Assembly: GCA_013396655.1 (NCBI GenBank)
Contig: WBMV01001904.1
Span: 1-64,000, forward strand
DNA: 64,000 nucleotides
Source of the DNA: Campylorhamphus procurvoides
Taxonomy: Eukaryota > Chordata > Aves > Passeriformes > Dendrocolaptidae
Direction of reading: 5' to 3'
The notes below the pieces were generated by a model that worked only from the letters and a program-made list of their open reading frames with translations, ran no database searches and was not told where the DNA came from. Shown here one piece after another: positions 13,301-21,715 of this stretch (position 1 is the stretch's first letter; every line of letters starts with the position of its first letter). Both the position numbers and the translations under genes were made by a program.

Positions 13301-16050
13301 TGACTTAGCTCTGTGCCCTGACAACTGGTGCTGGTGTGCTCTGCTGATGTGAATACAGATATAAAAACACAGAGACACGACAGAAAATAAACTCAGGGTG
13401 ACACTTGCATGGGGAGCAGGTGGCTGGCATATGGCTCAGTTTTCTTCTACCCAGAGAGGATTAATATTCAGGGAATTTTGCAAAAAATATCTGCCTTTCA
13501 GTTCACTCAAAGGGCAGACTGCATCCACTCCAATAAGCTGATCCTTCCCTTCCATGTCAGTGCCCACATCTCATGCTGCTCTGCAGAACATTTGAACTGC
13601 ATATTGACTAACAACTCGAGGCTCTCAGGCTGCTGGAAAACACTGGATCAATTGCACAACATTTGTTTTTCTGGGGTTTGGACCCTGGTAGTTGAAAATG
13701 CCATTTATGCCCTTCAAGAACATCTGCTTCCCATTTACTGCACTTTCAGGAGGATGTGGTTTCCTTGCCAAATTTGCAGACAGCAGTGCTATGAATCAGT
13801 TTAAGGCAGCAAAGAGAAGGTTGTCAAGGCTGAATGAAGTTTGGTGTGTCTGAGGGATGGAGCAGAGGCCAGACATTGCCTTGGTCCAGGAGGTGGAGAT
13901 CTGATGCCTCAGTGGTGTCAGCCAGATCAGTACAAACAAGGAGCCTGGGGAGCCCCTCAAATTAAATAAGATATTTAATCATAGGTAGACTGATAGAAAA
14001 TTGGCAACTGTCTTGAGAATCTTTATTCACTTTATATCTTTTTTCCTGCCAACATATACTCTTTCCTCCATTATATTCACCCTGGACAATGAAGGTCATC
14101 TGTGCTGGAAAGCTCTATAACCATGGTGTGTGACAGCTATTGCACAAAGTAGCTTTATTAGTCAGTAGAAAAAACAGTCAAACCATTTACTGACAATCTA
14201 TTTTACAACATTCTCTTGTTTCAGTGAACTGTGCCCAGAAAAACCTCAGTAGGCAGGAAATGTACCCATTTGCACTGTCCTAAATTATTTCTCCTGGCAA
14301 AAAACCTTACTAGATCTTGCCTGTCAAAACTCTTTTCGCTCACTGAAATGTTCATGGCAAGAGGAAAGTTTGCTTGGCTTTTTCACCAGTCCAGGAAACC
14401 TTTCTCTTTTTTTTTCCCCCTTTTTCTTTCTAAGTCTCCAGACTTGTGAGAACATTTTACCACATGCATCTCAAATAAAAAGATGAGGCTGATCAAGCAC
14501 CAGGTATTCAAATTATTGCCTATTCCTTCAAGTATCTATTCCTTATCTACTTGGTACAGTATATACAAGTCAGCAGTAACCACTGCTTGAGTGAGGTCTT
14601 CTGTGACAGAAGCTCAGGTGAAATAAATCCAAAATATTTATGCCACTCCTAGGCTGTGTTCTAGACAGATTCATCTCCCTACAGCATTTGACTCTCTCTA
14701 GCAGACCTCAGTTTATGGAAGCTCAGTGTCAGTTTCTAAAGCTTTTAAAACCTCTCCAAAAGTTGAATTCAGCTCTTCGCAGAGAAAGTGTGTGATCAGT
14801 TACACCACCAACAAAAACAGATATAAAACAGGTTTTCCACTATTTTGTACTATAATCAAAGGGGTTTACCTTTTCACTCTCATAATAAAATATGCAGCAT
14901 ATGCTAGGAGATATTTTATTGTGCACTATCACGAACTTTTTATTGATCCATGTATAATCATATAATAACCAATCCAACTTTATAGAAGTTGGTGCTATTT
15001 CTCTTAGGTAAACGGGACGGGGTCTTACAGATTCTTTCAGTCATATTTTTAACTATTAGCCTGATATTCTGCTTACAAATAATCGTACTTATCTACTCCC
15101 ACTCCAGGGAAGTGCAGTTTGTCACACAGATGATACAGAGGAAATTGTGGCTTCACATCAATAAAAAGTCTCTTCAGTCATTTTCAGGGTGCTTTATTTT
15201 TCTCACAAAATAAAAACAGGCTGCTGTGCCATCCCTCGTGAAATACTCCTTCAGAAAAGAGGTTCCCAGGAAAGAAGAAAGAATACAGAGGAAGGATCAC
15301 ATAAGGAAGATGTTGAAAATACTATTACTGTTAAAAATAAAGAAAATATCCTTCCCCCACTTTGCACAAGCCTTTCCTGGTATCTCTGTGATCCTGAAGG
15401 CTGGATTACTACTCATTGTCCACATCAAAACACCAGCAAGGTCTCTGGGCTTTTTAATCATTCAAATATTTCTAACTCTGCCATAAACATCTCTGCTGCT
15501 TCCATTCGTTACCTGAAGCACCTCAGCTGCTCATACATTGAACATTAAAGCTACCACCAAAGCAGATGAAATTGTAACTAATAAGACTTCATGATCTGAA
15601 AGTTAAGAAAACTCTATCAAAACTCAGCTAGTCTAATGTAACAGCCCTCCTCCAGTTTCTTCTTGTCACTGTTTTATAGCCTACACACACACACAAAAGG
15701 GAGTTCTGCCAATTCTGTTGTTTCTCTGTAGTGAGTGTGGGATAAGAAAGCAGTGAAATGAGTTGATAAAAAGATCCTACAATGTGTGTGCCTTCTGCTG
15801 CTGTTCACACTTTTCCTAGCATCTTGCCTTGTTTAACTGCAATCCAAGGCAAACAAAGAGAAAAGAGACTCATAAAAAAAATAAAGAAAAAAAAGAAAAA
15901 GCTGTATCTGACTATCTGCTTCAAGAAGGAAATAAAGAATTATTGAAACACAATCGAGTAAAAGCTTTTTTTCCCCCCCATGCAAATACTTACAAGCAGT
16001 GCCAGGCTCAGGGTGTGCAGAGCACAGTGATACAAAGCACAGGAGTTCAT
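1250..16050 (-). CDS. GHRHR: Growth hormone-releasing hormone receptor gene, 3' end outside window
   Basis: Class B G-protein-coupled receptor of the pituitary somatotroph plasma membrane; in the known family it binds GHRH and raises cAMP through Gs. Eleven coding exons splice in frame to 370 codons. Seen in order: signal peptide (residues 1-22 or so); ectodomain with Cys28, 41, 56, 65, 79, 98 and 114, the LLCWP motif and [11 protein letters not shown]1 starting near [14 protein letters not shown]; the [10 protein letters not shown] loop; the ECL1 and ECL2 cysteines (204 and 274); the CW...SPYWW loop; and [20 protein letters not shown] sequon at Asn50 (NST) is present. From exon 2 on, the exon sizes (106, 108, 101, 98, 133, 154, 61, 70, 92, 130 bp) agree with the human pattern as I recall it. 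The motifs, and the position downstream of AQP1 in the same orientation, favour GHRHR over the VIP, PACAP or secretin receptors. TM7 and the C-terminal tail are not in the window. Confidence 0.95.
1830..1921 (-). CDS. GHRHR: GHRHR exon 10, TM5 end and ICL3
   Basis: Encodes [20 protein letters not shown] and the third intracellular loop ending SSQYR. N-F-x-L-F-x-N-I-I-R-I-L-x-x-K-L is the family TM5/ICL3 motif, the Gs-coupling region. It is 92 bp, with a CCAG acceptor and a GTATTG donor in phase 2. Confidence 0.96.
1922..3092 (-). other. GHRHR intron 9
   Basis: Intron of 1.2 kb with consensus ends. It includes a very short CR1 3' tail near 2531-2565. Nothing else was recognised. Confidence 0.75.
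2531..2565 (+). repeat. CR1 3' tail remnant
   Basis: CTTTAAGGTCCCTTCCAACC followed by a CATTCTCAT end is the terminal piece of a CR1 LINE in plus orientation. Only about 35 bp remain, so it may be partly chance. Confidence 0.45.
3093..3162 (-). CDS. GHRHR: GHRHR exon 9, ECL2 and start of TM5
   Basis: Encodes [20 protein letters not shown] and SVG, residues 274-296. The Cys-Trp at its start and SPYWW-I-KGP are the class B ECL2/TM5 signature. It is 70 bp, and exons 8 and 9 are separated by an intron of only about 100 bp. Confidence 0.97.
3265..3325 (-). CDS. GHRHR: GHRHR exon 8, rest of TM4
   Basis: A 61-bp exon encoding [20 protein letters not shown], which completes TM4 and leads into ECL2. 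The alanine codon is split across the GTAAGT donor and restored by exon 9. It follows the GWG end of exon 7 in frame. Confidence 0.94.
3326..4872 (-). other. GHRHR intron 7
   Basis: Intron of 1.5 kb with consensus ends, holding one CR1 copy at 4489-4832. Open frames here (for example 3551-3997 plus) show no recognisable protein family. Confidence 0.75.
4489..4832 (-). mobile_element. CR1 LINE 3' fragment
   Basis: On the plus strand this reads as the reverse complement of a CR1 3' end: ATCACAAAATCA, then TTGGAAGGGACCTTGAAGAT, CATGAACACTTCCAAGGATG, a short-Cys frame remnant, and AGGCTGAACAGCC. The copy is 5'-truncated, as is usual for CR1, and mutated. It is inert and lies inside GHRHR intron 7. 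Confidence 0.92.
4873..5026 (-). CDS. GHRHR: GHRHR exon 7, ECL1, TM3 and start of TM4
   Basis: Encodes [20 protein letters not shown], then [12 protein letters not shown] and [10 protein letters not shown]. It has the conserved ECL1 cysteine (Cys204) that pairs with ECL2, and the WLLVEALYL motif of TM3 (E-x-x-Y-L). It is 154 bp long, with a TTTAG acceptor and a GTAAGT donor. Confidence 0.96.
5027..7711 (-). other. GHRHR introns 6 and 5 around exon 6
   Basis: These are two introns of about 0.9 and 1.7 kb flanking exon 6. The sequence is AT-rich, and no repeat family or gene was recognised. Confidence 0.65.
5897..6029 (-). CDS. GHRHR: GHRHR exon 6, ICL1 and TM2
   Basis: Encodes [20 protein letters not shown] and the rest of TM2 to ...DIDHCSFST, residues 157-201. 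The R-C-x-R-N-Y-I-H motif is the class B first intracellular loop and TM2 start, whose arginine and histidine take part in activation. The 133-bp exon has a TTCCAG acceptor and a GTAAGC donor. Confidence 0.96.
7712..7809 (-). CDS. GHRHR: GHRHR exon 5, transmembrane helix 1
   Basis: Encodes [20 protein letters not shown] and the hydrophobic remainder of TM1, ending ...LIAFR with the arginine split across the GTAAAG donor. SYFSTxKIIYTVG is close to the human GHRHR TM1 start. Residues 125-157. Size 98 bp, acceptor TTTTATAG. Confidence 0.96.
8130..8200. repeat. Two-copy tandem duplication
   Basis: A 26-bp AT-rich unit beginning CATTTTTATAAATACTG occurs at 8130-8155 and again at 8175-8200 with one mismatch (T/C), giving a 45-bp period. 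It is probably a replication slippage product. Confidence 0.9.
8623..8692 (-). mobile_element. Short CR1 3' fragment
   Basis: ATAGAATCCC...GGGTTGGAACGGATCTTA...ATCTAATTCCAACTCCTGC is a degraded CR1 3' end in minus orientation. Only the terminal 70 bp or so are recognisable. Confidence 0.7.
9272..9490 (-). mobile_element. CR1 LINE 3' fragment
   Basis: ATCACAGAATGGGCTGGAAG, CCTGCCATGGGCAGGGACAC, GACACTTCCAGGGATGGGGC and TTTCTTCCTTATATCTAACA follow the CR1 3'-end order in minus orientation. It is relatively well preserved and 5'-truncated, within GHRHR intron 4. Confidence 0.93.
10256..10356 (-). CDS. GHRHR: GHRHR exon 4, end of ectodomain
   Basis: The exon contains [20 protein letters not shown], matching the family pattern C-T-x-x-GWS-x-P-F-P-x-Y-x-x-AC, and ends ...IPLEE at a perfect GTAAGT donor. 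It supplies the last two ectodomain cysteines (98 and 114). The acceptor is TTGCAG. The NCT at Asn97 is also a formal sequon, but the middle residue is the conserved disulphide cysteine. Confidence 0.95.
10357..12180 (-). other. GHRHR introns 3 and 2 around exon 3
   Basis: These are two introns (about 1.1 and 0.6 kb) either side of exon 3. No repeat or other gene was recognised. Confidence 0.65.
11482..11589 (-). CDS. GHRHR: GHRHR exon 3, hormone-binding ectodomain core
   Basis: The exon carries the class B ectodomain signature [18 protein letters not shown], followed by [12 protein letters not shown]. It holds Cys56, Cys65 and Cys79 plus the structural Trp and Asp (TWD) and the CWP turn. 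It lies between a GAG acceptor and a CAG|GTGAGG donor, is 108 bp long, and enters and leaves in phase 1. Confidence 0.95.
12181..12286 (-). CDS. GHRHR: GHRHR exon 2, start of ectodomain
   Basis: After a CTCTGTAG acceptor the exon reads [19 protein letters not shown] and continues to a second cysteine (Cys41), then an NST glycosylation sequon at Asn50. It ends G|GTATCC in phase 1. HPECDF resembles the start of the human mature receptor. The helix between the two cysteines is the N-terminal helix of the class B hormone-binding fold. Confidence 0.93.
12287..15993 (-). other. GHRHR intron 1
   Basis: First intron of 3.7 kb between the signal-peptide exon and exon 2. It holds one old CR1-like tail at 12463-12546. 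Open frames such as 13409-13804 plus have no family resemblance. The length depends on the exon 1 call. Confidence 0.65.
12463..12546 (-). mobile_element. Old CR1-type 3' tail
   Basis: TCATAGATCAATTAAGGTTG, then AAGACCAAGTCCAACCATCA, matches the CR1 subfamily whose 3' end reads ...TTGGACT...AACCTTAATGATTCTATGA in the opposite direction. It is a short, old copy. Confidence 0.7.
15994..16050 (-). CDS. GHRHR: GHRHR exon 1, start codon and signal peptide
   Basis: The exon encodes 19 residues, [19 protein letters not shown], a short N-terminus followed by a hydrophobic core typical of a signal peptide, and ends at a consensus GTAAGT donor. The junction is phase 0, as exon 2 requires, and the joined sequence continues VAGNVHPEC. 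The start codon has A at -3. No other ATG-plus-donor combination upstream of exon 2 gave a hydrophobic leader in phase. This is the least conserved exon of the family, so the call rests on phase, donor and hydrophobicity. Confidence 0.8.
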
Positions 16051-16216
16051 ATTCCAAAGCAAGAGTCAGACTTCTCTTCTTTAGCCTTTCTTAGCATCTT
16101 TCACCTGCTTTTTGAGTCCTCTTTCTCCTCTCAGCATTTATCTTTCCACACAGAAGTGACGCAACAGGACAGTGAAGTGGGAAATGAATATTAACAATTC
16201 TCCACGCTGTATTTAA
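16051..16216 (-). promoter_or_regulatory. Candidate GHRHR proximal promoter and 5' UTR
   Basis: Upstream of the GHRHR start codon the minus strand carries AATATTCAT at 16184-16192, a full match to the POU1F1 (Pit-1) consensus WWTATNCAT. It also has TTGCGTCA at 16157-16164, a CRE/C-EBP-like octamer, and a TATA-like TTAAATA at 16210-16216. Mammalian GHRHR transcription is known to depend on POU1F1. The start site is not determined by the sequence. If the TATA-like element were used, the POU1F1 site would fall near or inside the 5' UTR, so one of these readings must be wrong. Confidence 0.4.
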
Positions 16217-17839
16217 GCTTTCCAACTTTTTGACTTTGCTGCATTCTCAGAGACAGGACTGGATGAATTGAGTGATTGGTGCTGAGATTATGGGAATCCT
16301 ATACCCTCCTGGCAAGATCCCTGTTACTTTCTTTAAACCCCAAATAGTTTTAGAAGCTCTAAATGTTGCTAATCCCATATTAAAACAACACTGCTGGAAT
16401 AAAAGAAACTATTATCTAACAGCTAATGTCAATTTATTCCAAAGAAACCCTTTCCAGTGTGGCTCCAGTGTATCTGTGTGTGGGTGTGTTTTTACTGAGT
16501 GTAATGGCCATGGTGTTGCACTTTAAAATACATGATCAAATGCTATTTGCAGGCACATGAACAAAACTTCTGCTGGGTACCCGTTGGACATTGATTTGAA
16601 GGCAAAATTCACAAGGGATACTTCCCCCTTTTCTTGAGACTTCTGAAAGTTCAGTGTCTAAATCTCAGCTCAACCCCTTCAGTCAAAGTATGGAAATATG
16701 GACACTCATTCATCTCTTCCTAAGCTTTTAGGCAGGTCAGGTGAATCCCACTGGAGAAACACCCATTCTCACACAGAGCTAAATGAAAATCTATTTTGTG
16801 AGATTCTTTTGTCTAATCTAATGTCCAGAATTCATAAGGTTGGCTGCACTCTGGTATCAAAGCTTGTCTATCAATTTACACTCTCTTGAAGGACTTAAAA
16901 TTCCATGGCAACATTAAGCAAATGGTAACATTGCAAGATCAGAGACACAAGATATGAAATGTCTTTCAAATATTGTTCTCTGCTCTTCTATTCCCATATC
17001 CTGCCATTCCTCAAAACCAATTCCTAACCCCAGCTCTCCTCTTCCCATAACGGTCCACCCTACAACCCTGCACCTTGTCCATCTTCCTTACTCATCTTTC
17101 CTCAGTTATTTCAAATGACTTCTTACTGCTTATCTGCATGGATTGGGTGTGGGAATGCTGAGACCATGGAAAGAAGCCTGTCATCTCCCAGAGACACCAC
17201 AGCTCTGAGAAACTAAAGTTCTACCTATACAAGGCTCGACCACATTTAGAAACATCAGTGGGGATGAAACATTCAGGGCTTGTTTGTAGGTTGGATCTGT
17301 GAGGGAACTGAAAACCTGCAGTGCAAAAAGGTGTCTTTGGAGAGCTGAAGTCATCAAGTTTTCCTTTCAGTGTGTACAAAATGATTTATTTCATTATTGC
17401 TCAAATACTCATACCTTGCCTAAGTTAGGCAAGCTCTCACAGTCCTAAAACAAAATCAGAGCTGTGCTCCTGTCACTTTTAATGTGTTTATTTTATTCCA
17501 GATGATGAAGCTCTAAACCTTGTAAATGAACAGTTATAAATGTATTTATCATGTGAAAATTCACCCATTTTCCCCAGCTTCATTTCAGAAGTTAAATAAT
17601 CTCAAGAACTGGAAGATTTCCCTGCAGAGGTGTAACATGGAAAAAATACAACCCATAATGCTAAACCTACTTTTCTAGTTGGTGAAGTTATGAAAAAAGC
17701 TGCTAAAAGAACTTAAACCTACAGTCTTAATTCACCATGGCATGTCTTCAAAATAATGTCTGGCAACAGGATTCAGTACTTCCCAGTGTCTTGCTGATTC
17801 CCTCCTATTCCCATTTGAGGAGGTGAACAACCTGAAGAG
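16217..17839. other. Intergenic, nothing recognised
   Basis: AT-rich sequence upstream of GHRHR. No gene, RNA gene or known repeat was recognised on either strand. Confidence 0.5.
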
Positions 17840-18231
17840 AACTGGCTTTGTTGAGCCTGGAGAAGAAGAGGCTTTGGGGTGAACCTACTGCAGCCTTCCA
17901 GTACCTGAGGGGAGCTACAAGGAAGGTGGAGATGGACCTTTTACAAGTGCATGGAGTGACAGGACAAGGGGGAATGACTTCAGACTGGAAGAGAGCAGGT
18001 TTATATAAGATATTGGGAACAAATTCTTGCTTCTGAGAGTGGTGAGCCCTGGGCACAGGTTGCCCAGAGAAGCTGTGGCTGCCCCATCCCTGGAAGTGTC
18101 CAAGGACAGGTTGGACAGTGCTTGGAGCAACCTGGGCTAAAGGAAGGTGCTCTAATCCCCTTGTCCTTGGCAGAGGGATTGGAAGATGATCTTTAAGGAC
18201 CCTTCCAACACAGGTCACTCTATGATATGAC
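17840..18231 (+). mobile_element. CR1 LINE 3' fragment
   Basis: In plus orientation: GAGCCTGGAGAAGAAGAGGC, GGCTTTGGGGTGA, CAGTACCTGAGGGGAGCTAC, TGACAGGACAAGGGGGAATG, GTTGCCCAGAGAAGCTGTGG, and a 3' end ...CCTTCCAACACAGGTCACTCTA. About 390 bp of CR1 ending in the usual CTCTATGAT-type tail. Confidence 0.94.
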
Positions 18232-19698
18232 TCTACAGTAAGATAAGATATGATTTAAGCTACTCAAAGTGCTTTCATTAGTAAGACCACAGCAGGGACT
18301 TTCAGCTGTGTTACAATTATTTAATGCTGTTATAAATCTAGAAAATCTGATAAGATTGTAGTGACCAGTGCTATCATCATCAGATCATGCCAATTATAGC
18401 ATTTGGACACATTCCTTCTCCTTTCCTTCCTGAAGAGATTCCAGTTTCAAGAAAAAAAACTTTGGCTGAGCATCCATCATATTTCCTGCAATGTATTTGT
18501 TCTATTAAGGATAAAAGTCTTTAGACTGTCCCACAGATGGTCCACTGATTGTGCCCCCCACCAACATTTCAACCAGTGTTTGAAAATGGATCAGAAGCGG
18601 ACCCATTTCATGGGGTTACACTTTTTTTGTCCATGTGTTAGAAAAACAGGTTGTCTATGAGTAAGCTTTTGGTGTCCACACCAGAATGTTCCATTTCAGC
18701 CACCACATGTGAACCATTCCATGTGCATATTCAGTGCTGTTGCAGTCATGCCCATAAAAAACCACAAAAGGCATCATTTGCCACTTTTCAACGTACCAGA
18801 GAACAGAGAGAGCCCAATGGAAGACATTTCACAAGGTTTTCATTTTCCAGGGAGAGCAGGCACTGGTGTAGAGGGGTCTTAGCTGAAATCCACCACATGG
18901 GACCTCTGATGACCATGGATCACTTTGGAAAACCCGTCTTCTTTGTATTTGCAACCTCATTCATCCAATCTGCAGCTCAGACATTCCATTAAAATGAGTT
19001 CCTTCCTACTGTCGCTGTTTTGTGCAAATTTCCATCTGTTTGTGGTTAAGGAGAAAGACAAGTCTAAAAGAAAATAATGGACTTGTGGCTATTTTTTTTT
19101 TCCTTCCACCAAAATGACTATTTTTTTCATCTAAAAGAAAAGTTTCCTCAATAACTAGCAGAACTTTGAGCTGCTTAGTTTCACCATAAAAGCACATGTG
19201 AAGGACCAGTTTTTTCCACAGGCACAAAGTTCTCACTTCCTACCAGTTCTATCCAAATTTTTCAGCCTTGAATACCACCACCTCTGCAAGTCTGCTCCCA
19301 CACTCCTCCTGGGCACAGCCAGGCACTTTGTAGACCAGTAATTACTACATCTTCTCTCCACTCATCACCTCCATCATCAACACACTCCCTACTTCATGCA
19401 GCTCCTCTGCCAAGTTTTCTAGTGGTGGCATCTTGCCTTTAGGATGGCAAAGCTGCAGAGGAGAGATGGAACATGCAGCAAAAGGGCTGTTTTTCTCCCC
19501 AAAGGTGAAAACCTTGCAGCTTTTTGCAGAATGGTTTTCGTTTGTGTTACCATCTCACGTCTGATTTCACAAGAGCTTGTTGTCTCCTCCCAGCCCTGCC
19601 ACCCCTGTTTCTGCACTCCCTTCCCTACACATAGAACAGCATCCCAAAATTTGTATGAAACTCCTGGGGTATTTCTGCCACTTTTTGTCCTTCTGCAA
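18232..19698. other. Intergenic, nothing recognised
   Basis: No gene or known repeat was recognised. Open frames such as 18651-18992 plus do not resemble known proteins. Confidence 0.5.
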
Positions 19699-19868
19699 GA
19701 TCACAGAATCTCAAAATGGTTTGGGTAGGATGGGACCTTAAAGAGCATCTAATTCCAAGCCTTTTCCACAGGCAGGGACACCTTCCACTAGCCCAGGTTT
19801 CTCAGAGCTCCAACTAACCTGGCCTTGGACACTTCCAAGGATGGGACAGCCACAACTTTTCTGGGAAA
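19699..19868 (-). mobile_element. CR1 3' fragment, left arm of inverted pair
   Basis: GATCACAGAATCTCAAAATG, AGGCAGGGACACCTTCCACT and GGCCTTGGACACTTCCAAGG identify a minus-oriented CR1 3' end. A second CR1 end in the opposite orientation starts about 45 bp further right. Confidence 0.9.
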
Positions 19869-19911
19869 ATTATTGTGGCCACAAGGACATTTACACAGAG
19901 ATAAATCTGCA

Positions 19912-20045
19912 GTTGAAGTGTTCAAGGTCAGGCTGGGTGAGGCTTGGATCAACCTGGGCTAGTGGTAGGTGTTCCTGTCCATGGCACGGAGTTGGAACTG
20001 TGTGGGATTTTAGGTCCCTTCCAACCCAAATCCATGATTTTACGA
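19912..20045 (+). mobile_element. CR1 3' fragment, right arm of inverted pair
   Basis: GTTCAAGGTCAGGCTGGGTG, GGATCAACCTGGGCTAGTGG and TTAGGTCCCTTCCAACCC form a plus-oriented CR1 3' end of about 130 bp. With the preceding minus copy it makes a tail-outward inverted repeat. Confidence 0.9.
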
Positions 20046-21606
20046 TTTTAGTTGTCTTATGATGGAAAGCTGGAGGAAACCTTAAGACTATAAATCAATA
20101 TTTCATAATACACCTATAAAAATCTAGCTAATTTAAAAAACCTAACTAATTTTATTGACATATAAACCCCATGGATCTTCCAAAGCTAAAAGCAAACAAT
20201 TTGAGTTAAATGGTTGTAGCTTCTGAGATGGCATTGCTGCAGCTTCATATTTCCCAAGGATCATGCCCAGAAAAAAGAACTTAGAATTCAACATTGAGAA
20301 AAGAGCTACAAGTGGCATTTTTCTTGAACTTGGTAATCCAGTCAGTCTCCAAAGTGACAACAGAGCCAGGACTTCTTTTGTGGCTACCAAGGTCAAAGCC
20401 ACAGGCACAGATGTCATGGTGAAGTTTTTAATACTGAAGGCAAATTTACAGAGAAATAAAAGAAAAATTCAGTCTTTATCATTGTCTCACAGACTCTCTT
20501 ATTGCCATGACAATTCTTTAAAACTATTGAAATTTAGAGGAAAGGTGTGGGAGGGGAGAGGAGGAGGAAAGCTGGGTCTAAGTCATTTAACCACAGCTCC
20601 AAGAATAGGCGATTTTGTTGTGCAGACGTGACAAATGAATGTTTAGTTTCTGAAGGAAAAAAGGGAATGTTTGAAACAGGGAAACTTTAGGCAATCCAGA
20701 ACGTAGAGGAGTGTTATAAATGGGGCCTCGAATTATTGTTTTAATACTGAAGATCAAAACTATGCAGAGTAATAATTATGCAGCTGAGTTGATTTTTCTT
20801 TGCAGTGTAAGAAATGATAATTTTTGTCAAACCACGCGTGAAATGAGGGGGGGGATTTTAACCAACACTGTTTAAATGCAGCACAAAATGAAGAGCATTA
20901 ACTCTTGATCACACTGAATTAAGATAAATCTCTTTAAGCCCTTGTACACTGGGGGTTTGGGCTAATTGTGTTTCCACTGGCATAAATTTTTGAGCCTGCC
21001 ATCAAGCCTATGGCACAGTTTAACCACACAGTCCTTCAGCACTTCTTTCCTTTCCCCCTTCAGCTTCTTCTGGGCTGCTTCTTCCCTGCCAGAGCTCTTT
21101 GTGCTGCTCGTACTCCACCAGTGCCTTACACTAGAAAATGAGAGTAATCTACTTTAATTTAATTTAATCATTTCAAGATAAAATAACACAGAAACAGATG
21201 CAAAAAGCAACACTGGAAATTATCAAGCACACAAATACAATCTATGAAGATGCTCTTTCCAGAGAGCCCCCCAGAAAACATTTGAGGGTCCAGATGGCTA
21301 CACAAAGTGAGTAAATGATCCCAGTGATGTCATAGTGCTGGAGAAAGGCAAAATTATTGGGTGTATAAATGAGGGTGTTACTTATTTCCTGCATAAAGCA
21401 GAACTTCATCATGGTAACGAGTGCAAATTTGACCAGTCTAGGATGAGGCCTGTTTTGGATGTATTTTTCAAGAAAGTTTTCGATCTGCTGGAAATAATCT
21501 GGAGGCAAGCAGAGGGTTTGTGGAGACTGCAGTGTAAGAGTAGAGGTTGGAAGGAAAGCAATGACTTTGCCAAATTAAAAAAAAAAGAAGAATATGAAGG
21601 GGATGC
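20046..21606. other. Intergenic, nothing recognised
   Basis: AT-rich intergenic sequence with a run of eight G near 20845. No gene or repeat family was recognised. Confidence 0.5.
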
Positions 21607-21715
21607 ATCATAGAATGACAGGACCACGGAATGGGTTGGGTTGGAAGGGACCTTAGAGATCATCCAGTTCCAGCCCCAGTGCCATGGGCAGGGCCACCTT
21701 CCACTACACCACAGT
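21607..21715 (-). mobile_element. CR1 3' fragment
   Basis: ATCATAGAATGACAGGACCA, GGGTTGGAAGGGACCTTAGA and CATGGGCAGGGCCACCTTCC mark a minus-oriented CR1 3' end of about 110 bp that stops abruptly near 21715. Confidence 0.9.

Noticed and set aside
17805..18218. 137-codon minus frame and similar frames over CR1 copies
   Set aside because: These frames fall inside CR1 3' ends and are repeat sequence read antisense.
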